64,000 nt of DNA from Dermatemys mawii (lineage: Eukaryota; Chordata; Testudines; Dermatemydidae). The stretch covers positions 15,775,766 through 15,839,765 of the forward strand of contig ML677335.1 in the NCBI GenBank assembly GCA_007922305.1, given 5' to 3'. A program made the position numbers and the translations under genes. The notes under the pieces are model-generated. The model saw only the letters and a list, made by a program, of their open reading frames with translations, did no database searches and was not told the DNA's origin. Shown one piece after another: positions 54,810 through 64,000 of the stretch (its first letter is position 1; each line of letters starts with the position of its first letter).

Positions 54810-55100
54810 ATGCATGTTCTACTCCTGAGGGAATTCTGCACCAAAAAATTAAACACATTGTGCACATTTTAAAATCCCTGCCAACTTCTGCATATATTGT
54901 GTTGTTTTGACAAAATAATCACACCATTTTCAATTATTTGCTGACATTATATTGTAAGAAGAACGAGGAGTAAGTACTCCTCATTCTTTCTGCAGATACA
55001 GACTAACACGGTTACTACTCTGAAACCTGACTATATTGTGTTATTTTAACAAATAAAATACGCAGAACTTTGTAGAGTTATAAAAAATTATTTTGGGGGT
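54810..55100. repeat. Interspersed repeat interrupted by a PLE tail
   Basis: CTACTCCTGAGGGAATTCTG, CACCAAAAAATTAAACAC and TTTTGACAAAATAATCACAC form a repeat I know from turtle DNA but cannot name. It continues after the PLE piece (TTTTAACAAATAAAATACGC). Confidence 0.5.
54956..55031 (+). mobile_element. Very short PLE insertion with inverted 5' end
   Basis: Only the last part of the PLE tail (TACTCCTCATTCTTTCTGCA, GATACAGACTAACACGG, CTACTCTGAAACC), preceded by an inverted copy of its own first bases. TATATTGT at 54948-54955 and 55032-55039 is the target duplication. Confidence 0.8.
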
Positions 55101-55694
55101 AGAATTTCTTTGAGTACCAGGGTTCTTTCTGTATGGTGCAATCTGGGTATGGAGAGGAGCTTATTGGGAAGCTGTGGGTGCAGGGGGAATGGGACTCTGC
55201 AGGGGAGTCCAAGTGAAGGTGGTTAGGGTTCAGCATGGAGGGTGGGGTGGGCTCATCTGGTGATGTAGATGCTTGGGTAGTGGAGCTTGGTAGGGTTGGG
55301 AGTCAGGGTGCAGCTGGTTGGAACTCAGTGGCGTGTGTCTGAATGCAGGGGCTGGAGGGTCCAAATGCAGGGCTCTTGATGCATGGGGAGAGGCTCAGTG
55401 GGGTAGGTTCTGGGTGAAGGAGGTTACAGGCAGTGGTGATGCTCGGGAGAGTGGAGGGATGTCATCCAGATGCATGGGGGTTGCGCAGACAGGGGGAGCA
55501 GCTCCCCCCATATGACCCCTTTTCCCCCTGGCTGAGGAGCAACAGGACCAGGACGTGGAAGAGGGGTCACTATAGGGGGAACTGCTCAATCCCCATGCAT
55601 GTGGACCTCCAAAGCCAGCCTCCCTCCCTACCCCTGCAAACAAACCCTCCTCCCTCCCCCGGCCTCAGCCAACCCACCTCCCCATGGTGTAGAG

Positions 55695-56583
55695 CAGGGG
55701 TCGGCAACCTTTCAGAAGGGGTGTGCCGAGTCTTCACTTATTCACTCTAATTTAAGGTTTCATGTGCCGGTAATACATTTTAACGTTTTTTAGAAAGTCT
55801 CTTTCTGTAAGTCTATATATTATATAACTAAACCAGGGCTGGAGGTAAAGGAGCAGGCTAGGGATTGGGGTCTAGGGTCTGGCCAGAAGCTAGAATGACG
55901 GAGGGGCCTCAAGGTTGTGGCAGGTGGTTTGGGTGTAGAGTGCTTACCTGGGCAGCTCCCATTTGGTGTGAGGGGTGCAGGTGTGAATGTGGGGGGGTCT
56001 GCAGGAGCTCCTGTTTGGTGCTCAGGTGGGAGTGGAGATGTGAGGGCTGCAAGAGTCAAAGCAGGGGCCCAGAGAGTGGGGCGAGTGCCAAAGTTAGAGC
56101 AGAGGTCTGGATGTGTGTGAGGGGCTGCAGGGGTCAGGGCACGGGCCTGGGTGTGTGGGGGGTGCCAAAGTCAGGGCAAAGGGCTGGGTGCATGTGTGAG
56201 GGGGCTGCAGGGGTCAGGGCAGGGGTCTGGAGGGAATATGCCCCAATTCCACCCCCTTCCCCAGGGCCCTGTCCCCCTCTTACCTGGAGCAGTGCTGCAG
56301 CTCTGTTGGTTTCTCCCTCTCCCCCTCCTCCTCCTCCTCCTCCTCCTCCCACCCAAGAGCCATCAGCTGATTGGCCAGCAGGCAGGAAGAGGAGGCAGGG
56401 CAGAACCCAGCACACTGCAAGAGTCCAGGGAGCCTGCAGCAGCAGGACATGCTTCTTCCCCCACTGGGAGGGATGGGGGCGGAGAAGAGCAGGACAGGAT
56501 TTTTAATGGCACGCTGCCTGCCCGCCAGGCACCCTCCTATGCCGTTAAAAATTGGCACACGTGCCATAGGTTGCCGATCCCTG
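55695..56583. mobile_element. hAT DNA transposon (non-autonomous) with 8-bp target duplication
   Basis: CAGGGGTCGGCAACCTTTCA at the left and inverted AGGTTGCCGATCCCTG at the right; the flanks are GTGTAGAG on both sides (55687-55694, 56584-56591). Inside are TTTCATGTGCCGGTAATACA (family wording), a G-rich tandem array at 56085-56235 and a CCT run near 56325-56348. Open frames inside are not transposase. Confidence 0.92.
56085..56235 (+). repeat. G-rich minisatellite inside the hAT
   Basis: GGGGCTGCAGGGGTCAGGGC occurs at about 56120 and again at about 56202, with GGGTGTGTGGGGGGTGCC between. Likely recent local expansion. Confidence 0.75.
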
Positions 56584-56999
56584 GTGTAGAGCTTCCTGCA
56601 GCCCGGGGAGTTTTGGGGGTTGATCTGATTCAGCCTCAGCTGCTCCATGTGTGGCCCCAGACATTCATCCACACCACCTATGCAGTGACTTGCCTCTTCC
56701 CCAGCTGCCCAAACTGACACACGTGCGCTGCCGAGGAGGAACGAGTACTGATGTAGCTTCTCTTTGCTTCCCCACAGAAAACATTTTTCTGAGCAAAGCA
56801 AAGAGAATCTGCAGGGATACATGTTTTTGCATGTGCACAGTGGTGCCAAATTTCCTCAGTCGTTATGTACCATTGCCCATAGGAGCAAGTTCACGAGTGA
56901 AATACGTGGAAACACCTTAAGCCTGGGAGGACTGAAGTGTGACATGAGACTGGAAAGCTTTGGCAAACCATGAATAAGGGATGCAATTCCTGGGAGGAA

Positions 57000-58420
57000 G
57001 ACAGGTGAGAGACACTCTCTTGCTTGATAAAGGACCTATTGTAGGCTTCATAAATCAGAACCCTGTCTTGGAGAAGCCAGTTTGGTGTAGATGAAGAGGT
57101 CTTTCAGGTGGGATACAATTGTAATCACTACCTCAGCACAAGCTTGTAAACAGAACTGACAGGATGAAGCCTCTATGGACTAACTAGGCTACAAAGAGCC
57201 GGTACTATATTGCAAAGAAAAATCCCCAAGGACAAAGTGAGGATAATGCAAGCAGACCAACAGCCATGAAAACATGGACGAATTCTCTGAAGTCCACTAA
57301 ACAGTTTGAATAGTAGATCTGGAAATTTTTATACAAAGTTTGTTTGTGGGACCTTCTGAGCCAAAGATGTAGAAAGTGTAGTGAAAGTCCCCACCCCCAT
57401 GTCAACCAGAAAATTAGTGTAGAAAACATTGAGATAATTCTTCTGGGAAAGATGACAATGACGACTCTCTTACAGAGGACTTCTGGAAACCGTGACCAAA
57501 ATATGAGAATTGGGGATCAAAAGAGACAAGTGGCAGCTGGGAAACCTGAAGAATGAGGGGGGGGGAAAAAAACTGTTCATCACCAACTCCCTTATGTAGG
57601 CATCTAAGGTGGCTCAACTGATAGCCAATCAATCCACCCCAAAAAGGTGCTAACACCCAGAAGCATAAATTGTGGGCCATAGGGGGTAGGAAAAGATGGC
57701 AAGGCCTCTAGATCTGAGACAAAAATGGCAGCAGCATAGGATGCTTTACATAAATTGATGGTGGCCAGGCAGAATCTATAAAAGATTGTGCCTTGTGATG
57801 GTGTTTGGGGAGAAGGCACTAAGGAAGATACTACATTGAGCTGTAGAGCAAGAGATACAAAGGCCCAAGTATGTGATATTCCAAAGATGAATGCCATACC
57901 TTTCTCTCAGTGGAATCCAGTGGAGAAACCATCAACTCAGTGGGAAAAAGTGGGTTTTATATGGGCAAGTTAACACTGTCATTCACCCTAAGGATGGAGA
58001 ATATTACATCTGGTCTTGGAGAGATTACATATTAATTTGCCATGGGACAAGATCATGAGGTCTCTTGTTCACACTCTCTCATTCAAAGGAAGCTATGTTG
58101 AAAATGGAACTTATGGGGTTCTTGTGCTTTAATCACTGGGAGGGTTTCTTGGAAAAAAGTCTCCTCAGGCTGAGATTTTAGAACTTTGACCCCCAACATG
58201 GCAGGAGTGGAGAATGGACTCTTGCTCCATGTAAGGGGCAGTCTGGGTCCTGATGCTTCTTCAAGCTGGTGTACTTTAGATCTTCATCAACCACAACTGT
58301 GATCACAAGAAAGGAGACTAGTTTGGAGAAGAAACCTCACTAAAGCGGGGAAAATGCATGCAAAAAATCAGAGCAGAACTTAGGGCACTCGTTTCTCTAA
58401 AATTGGTTTGAGAGAAGTCA
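57000..58420. other. Possible repeat-derived stretch
   Basis: The wording (TAAAGGACCTATTGTAGGCT, GGTCTTTCAGGTGGGATACA, AAGTCTCCTCAGGCTGAGAT) resembles the interior of DIRS-like copies, but I see no ends and no frame, so this stays open. Confidence 0.25.
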
Positions 58421-60289
58421 GGGTGCGAAGGACTATTCCCCCAGGAAGAATTTCTGCCCTTGCATGATTTGAGGGCTCCAAAAATCAAGGATTAAATATG
58501 AGCAAAGCTGCTTTGAAGTTCAGATACCATTGGGTATGACAAGCAGCCATTGCATCAGAAACAGATGGACCAAAGAAGCTAGCAGCACGCACTCAAAAAA
58601 TTATGCAATAAGAGATGGCAGCCAGAGACTTTCAGAGACCATAACTCTATTTTGCACTTTGCTTCCTAGTAGGTGAAACCAAACACATAGCAAAAAACTG
58701 TAGTGCTGAAACTCTTCATTTGACTATAACCTGCATCTTCTGTTATTTAAATCCAAATTAACTGGTACATTAGTAAAAAAGCAGTGGCAATTTTATATTA
58801 GTTCTTAAATTACATTAGTGAGGTCAATGAATGTGAAATTTACTTGTTGCTAATGGTATCTAATGACTGGATGATTTAGTGCCATAACTACTCATGCTAC
58901 CATGAAAATGTGATGTTCATTCTACTTTAATGATTGCTAAACAATCCCATGCATGGCATAGAATGTGACTAGAAAAATTATATTAAATTCCATACCCCTG
59001 TGTTTAACAGATTGAGAGTAGATACTGATGCAACACTGCCAGAACTGTCATCCTAATGAGAAAAACAGAAGTAAAGCCTTAGTAAAAAGTTATTCAAATA
59101 TTGCAATATGCACATTAAAACTCATTTTTGCACAACTTCCTCTATTTCTAAAGTACTTTGAGGCAAGGATGCGATCTGACCTACCAGGGGATTGCCTTAC
59201 CTCTCCCAAATATACCAGGGTGCACCAGATATGTGAAGTCTCACTTGCTAAAGACTCACATTTTGTATGTGTCGCAATGGGGATCATAGAGCTTTCATTC
59301 TGAGACTGGTCCTCCTCCTCCTCCTTTCATACACCTCTTTCATTCCAGCCCAGTTTTTACATTTCTTCTTTTCTAGGACCAAAACCTCAAGCACTTCATA
59401 GTGTAAACTCTGTGGCCCAGGGTGCAGATTGTCTGTTCCACAATTATAAACACTCCCTCCATTACTGCAAGCTAGGGATATACACATCTGCTAAACTATT
59501 AGCCTCTCATGAAGCAGAAACACACATGTACAATGTCACACCAATTTTGTGCCTCACATTATAAAAGACAGCGTGGAGACAAAAGATTAAGAGATTGACA
59601 AAAATTATGATTAAGTAATATTCAAGAGTTGAGCTATTTGGTGTCACTCTAGAGAATTTCTCTACTAGAACTGTTAGGAATTAACTGTAGCTAACGATCA
59701 AGCTAACAAGTTTGAAAAGACATTAAAAAACTTCCCTTATCATATTTTTCCCCCTTTTTGACATTATGGCATCAGATTGTCCATACAACAGTACAAGATC
59801 TACCTCTTTGGAATTACGATCAGTAAAATCCATCATGATTAAGAAAAGTACCTTTCAAAGAGAACGAGCATGTCACCTGAATGACAGACTTAGCCTCATC
59901 ATTAGAGCCTATGAAATAATTCAAATCCAGATTGCTGGCAATGGCGGGTGAGGGGGAAATCAAACTCAGTTGTAGCTGAAACTTTATTACTCAGTGTAAG
60001 TAACAAGTCTATCAAAATAAACCTAGATATTAAGAAAAAAAAAAATCTTACCACAAATCTCTAAAAAGCTGACACTAAATAGATAGCAAACAAGGGTAAT
60101 TTCTATCCCAAAATACACCCATCTTCACATAAAACATTTTACAGATACATTGTCAAATCCAAAAACTTAACTCTTCAGTCCTTGAACCTAAAAGTTAACT
60201 TCAGAATAAGTGCTCAATGATCAAGCTGATTGTTAACATACTGTTATGTTTGCATACTGTTTCTACTACCCCCTCAAGAAATGTTTTAA

Positions 60290-60790
60290 TAGAGATTTAT
60301 AGGAATGCAGGAATTGCCCTACTAGGTCAGATCCAGCATCCATCTACTCCAGTACCTGATAATTTAAAGGATAAAAACCCTACAATAGACAGATATGAGA
60401 ACCTCTGACTCAGACTGACTAAACCTCATGCTTCAGGGCTGTTAATATATTCCTTCCAAAAAATTTCACCATAAACTAACTGGATATTTTTTATATCCTT
60501 GTGTATCCATATAAATATCTAGTCCCTTTTCAAATCTTCAGCTCTTGACCTCAGTGACTTCCTGTAGAAGTAAATACCACAGATTAATTACAGGTGTGAA
60601 AATATTTTCTTCCATTAATTTCCCAATTTTTAATTTCACTGAATTACACATTTGTTCTCATGTGATGAGAGAAGGAGAAAAGTACCAACCTACCTTTTGA
60701 ATAAAAGATGTATGATGTTCCCTCTTATTTGCTTAAGGTAAGCAACTTCAGCATTTTCAATCTCTTCCATATGAGAGGTTTGCTATACCC
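60290..60790 (-). mobile_element. CR1 LINE fragment
   Basis: GAATTGCCCTACTAGGTCAG, TCCATCTACTCCAGTACCTG, then TAAATACCACAGATTAATTA and TTTTCAATCTCTTCCATATG: the reversed CR1 3' region, diverged. Confidence 0.65.
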
Positions 60791-62345
60791 TTGATAAAGT
60801 ACCCCATTTACCAATAAATTTGTATTAAAAAACTGCAATTTATAACTATATATACACACTCACTGTTACACACTACTTAATAGAACTCTTCATTTAAAAC
60901 TATTTCTCCCCACAATATCTATAATTACCAATGATTCAAAATGGGTCATCTGCATGTGGCAAATGATCTCCTCTCTAGGCTGAGATAGGCAGAATGAACT
61001 GTGAGGCAGCTTTAGTAGATATGAAGGTACTTGGAATTACTCGTCATCCATCCAAAGGTCACAAAACCATAGAAGAGGGTAGAATTAACTCAGAACAGAA
61101 GACCAAGGCCATCCATGTTGAAATCTTTGAACTAGCAGAACAAACAGCCATTAAAACCTCCTGCAAATGTTTTGGAAAATCTCTCTTTGCTGGATCTGCT
61201 ATTTTTTGGAACCAAGACAGATCACAGTCCAGCTCACACTGTTGAAACTCCATGATCTTAAAGATTTCCAGACATGGAAGCTACTCCCAGTAGAAAATAA
61301 GAAAGTCTCTGTTTCAAAGAAAAATCCATTTCCTCCTGCCCTGCCCTTAAAAAAGGGCCTGCAACAGCCCAGACAAAGCACCCAGTCAGAAAACTGGATC
61401 CATAAAACCATTTGGACTCCCCCTGATCTGATGGAATCTTAACTTTCTTGTGTTACCTTCAGAGAAGCTAGATAGTGCAAACAACAAACCTGACTTTAAA
61501 AAGGTTATAAAGAATGAATAAGCACAGGCATTCAGCCTTCACTTAGAGTATTATTTCTTTAGAGCCTCAGAAATAGAGAAGATTTCCTACATATACCATT
61601 CTCAACAGTTGAAATCTACATATTATATACCAGTCAGAAGGAGGTATTATCCCCCATTAACTTCAATACCTTTGTGGTAACGCCGATATTCTAGTTAGAT
61701 GGGAGGTACAAAGCCAAGGAGATGAGATCATGTCATAAATTACTCAGACCCAGTGGCTGACAGCACCTTTAGAATCAGCACAGTGTGTGTGACCCTTAGA
61801 TGGCTCTACTAGAGAAACACACAAGGCATGCCTTTCAGGCAAACATCCAAACATTTGTCATGGGTGTCAGACACAGAAATCAGACAAAGTTTTCTAACTT
61901 TACGCTTCTAAATTAATATGTAGTAACCTAAAGAAGTGATTTTGAAAAGCATTGTGGGATGCTTATTTAAGTGTCTAAACACACCTATAAAAACCTAGGT
62001 ACCAAGAGTTGCAAGTGATAGCTGTACTTAAAAACCAACCAAAACAAAACCCTAAATGTCTGTCTACCATAATAATGTCAGGGGATGGGGGCAGAGGAGG
62101 TGACCCACAAAAGAAAAATTCTTCTACAGGCAAAATTAATGACAATGAGATATGGTAAACTTTAAGATACTACAAGATCTATAACCCACCCATCCCCAAA
62201 AAACTACTAACAAAGTATTACAAAAGAATCCTAGTTTAACCCTATGCAAAGTGTGAGTTGAGGTTGCACAGTGATACTAACTGGCAGAAAGTGGGGAATG
62301 GGGGGGTGAGAAGGGGCACCAGTGCCTTGGACTTTAATTCCAATT

Positions 62346-62417
62346 TACCTTCCAAAGAGACAAGGTTGGGGAGCTCACTAATATCCTGGGACTAACACAG
62401 CTACTGCTACACTACAT
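62346..62417. repeat. Tail-like fragment of another PLE family
   Basis: AGAGACAAGGTTGGGGAGCT, then CTGGGACTAACACAGCTACT, similar to the CTAACACGGCTACT end of the PLE tails. Weak and short. Confidence 0.35.
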
Positions 62418-62423
62418 AGTTAG

Positions 62424-63596
62424 TGTGATGGGTTCAGTCACAGAGACCCCCTTGGGACTGTCACCTGATGTGCTGAAGTTACCTCTGAGCCAGTTTTCCC
62501 TGCGAGCTTGGGACTCCAGCACCCTGCCTTGCTGAGCCAGGCACGCTAGCTTTCTCCAACACAGACCCAGGTCTGGTCCATGCCCCACAAGCTGCAGGCT
62601 TAACTGACAACAGTTTAGCAGATTACCTGCCTCCAGGACTCAGACACCCAGCTCTCAAAGGGATCCAAACCCCAAATAAATCAGTTTTGCTCTGTACAAA
62701 GTTTATACAGGGTAAACTCATAAAATTGTCCCACCCTCTATAACACTGAGAGATGCACAACTGTTTGTTCCCCCAAAGTATTAAGCACTTACTCTGGGTT
62801 CATTAACAAACAAACGTGATTTTATTAAGTATAAAAAGTAGGATTTAAGTGGTTCCAAGTAATAACAGGCAGAACAAAGTCAGTCACCAAGCAAAATAAA
62901 GCAAAAACATGCAAGTCTAAGACTAATACATTAAGAAACTGATTACAGGTAAAAATCTCACCCTCAGAGATTTTCAGCTACTTTCACTGAGTAGACTCCT
63001 TCCTAGTCTGGGCCCAATCTTTTCCTCTGGTGCAGTTCTTGTTGGTTCCAACAGACATCTTAGGTAGAAAGCAGGGGTGTTCTCATGGCTGGCAGCCCTT
63101 TTGTCCTATTCCACCCCCTTTTATAGCTTTGGCACAAGGCAGGAATCTTGTCTCTCTCTGGGTCACCATCCCGCCTTCTCAATGGAAAAGTATCAGATTT
63201 AAGATGGATTCCAGTATCATGTGACATGGTCACATGTCACTGTAAGATCTCATTCTTCATTACCCATGGGCTGGCCCACAGCTACACAGGAAGGCTTGCA
63301 GGTAAACAAACCATCTACAACCAATTGTTCTAGTAGTCAGAGCCATCAGGATTCTAAACCACCACTAATGGCCTACACTTTGCATAATCACAATAGCACC
63401 TCAGAGTTATACCTCATATTTCTAGTTTCAGATACAAGAAATATTCATACAAATAGGATGAATATATTCAGTAGGTTACAACCTGTGTAATGATACCTTA
63501 CAAGAGACCCCCCCCCCCGCATAAGGCATATTCCAGTTACATCATACTCACATTCACAAGCATATTTCCATGAAACATATGGATTGAAATGTCAAC
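62424..63596 (-). mobile_element. LTR-like unit (solo LTR candidate)
   Basis: Starts TGTGATGGGTTCAGTCACAG and ends near ATTGAAATGTCAAC, with GTTAG at both sides (62419-62423 and 63597-63601), as a 5-bp target duplication. AATAAA occurs on the minus strand near 62825, which suggests minus orientation. I know this 1.2-kb repeat from turtle DNA and read it as the LTR of a retroelement; no coding region accompanies it. The end does not read CA exactly. Confidence 0.55.
63508..63518 (+). repeat. C11 homopolymer
   Basis: Eleven C inside the LTR-like unit. Confidence 0.9.
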
Positions 63597-64000
63597 GTTA
63601 GTTTCTAGGCTGTCTGGGAACAAGTGAAACAGTTTTAAAATATTAGTTAAGGTGCACAACTCCACAAAGAGGGAATCTGAAGCAGTAGCCAAGGATTTTA
63701 TTGAATGGTTGCATGTGTTTGGTACCTTCTGCTTTCACTGGAAAGACAAAGCTTCACTATAGAAGCGGGAGTTACTGAAATCAACAACTAAATCTTAAGC
63801 TACAGGAGTTTCTCCCATCAGTCTCTCAGTAGGAACACAACATTTTAGTATCAGTTGTCTAAACTGTATTCTTAAACGTATTCATCTAAATTTGGGTTAT
63901 TACTGATTATGCACTCTCTCTCTTCTGACTTACAAAATTTGTTTTTAATTTGTGGATAATCTAAGCACTATACCCAGATGTACGGACACTTTTCTTAATC

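Larger units (their letters stand above)
38117..64000 (-). other. TBC1D12 intron 1 (partial), repeat-rich
   Basis: No exon of TBC1D12 or any other host gene is recognisable across 26 kb. The missing exon 1 should be a GC-rich block ending HSAPGWKLFGK..; none of the GC-rich blocks here (45, 53, 55-56 kb) encodes it, and the exactly duplicated ones are DNA transposons. Stretches without a nameable feature include 38.1-39.3, 42.5-44.3, 46.1-47.3 and 58.6-60.2 kb. Confidence 0.7.

Noticed and set aside
55865..56849. Several frames of 188-213 codons around 56 kb
   Set aside because: They lie largely inside the hAT element with minisatellite and CCT/GGA runs; no transposase or other domain is seen.

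Overview
The window looks like vertebrate nuclear DNA, most probably from a turtle. It has split genes with GT-AG introns and one CpG-island promoter. It also has many amniote/turtle repeats: CR1 LINEs, Penelope-like elements with the typical turtle tail, DIRS-like elements, hAT and PIF/Harbinger DNA transposons, RTE-like LINEs and a MIR-type SINE. The species call is inference from the repeat content, not from a search.

Two host genes are recognisable, both on the minus strand. NOC3L (nucleolar complex protein 3 homologue) lies at the left: its first five coding exons are at 8403-8411, 6725-6932, 5436-5562, 2028-2185 and 1856-1915, and the rest of the gene runs off the left edge. Its CpG-island promoter is at about 7.7-8.9 kb. 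TBC1D12 (a Rab11-binding TBC/RabGAP-domain protein) fills the rest: eleven coding exons between 38116 and 13572 join without a frame break into the last 412 residues of the protein, including the whole TBC domain and the stop codon. Its large first coding exon is not visible, so 38.1-64 kb is read as part of intron 1.

Between the genes (8.9-11.9 kb) there is no gene, only a CR1 3' end and a small DNA-transposon remnant. The TBC1D12 3' UTR probably covers about 11.86-13.57 kb. The introns hold most of the repeats: a DIRS-like element at 14.8-16.9 kb, a nearly full Penelope-like element at 23376-25362 with an exact 19-bp target duplication, RTE-like fragments at 29.2-30.5 and 48.6-49.7 kb, hAT elements at 33.6, 45.1, 53.4 and 55.7 kb (the copies at 45.1 and 55.7 kb have exact 8-bp duplications), a second Penelope copy at 47.35-48.18 kb, a Harbinger transposase pseudogene at 50.9-52.2 kb and an LTR-like unit at 62.4-63.6 kb.

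The host genes do unrelated jobs (60S ribosome biogenesis; Rab11/endosome traffic) and are only physical neighbours. The observations most worth following are hammerhead-ribozyme-like folds in the Penelope tails, inverted pieces of the element at the 5' ends of two Penelope insertions, a tandem array of splice-donor-like units beside NOC3L exon 1, and the head-to-tail order of NOC3L and TBC1D12, which differs from the human order as I remember it. I saw no tRNA, rRNA or CRISPR feature.
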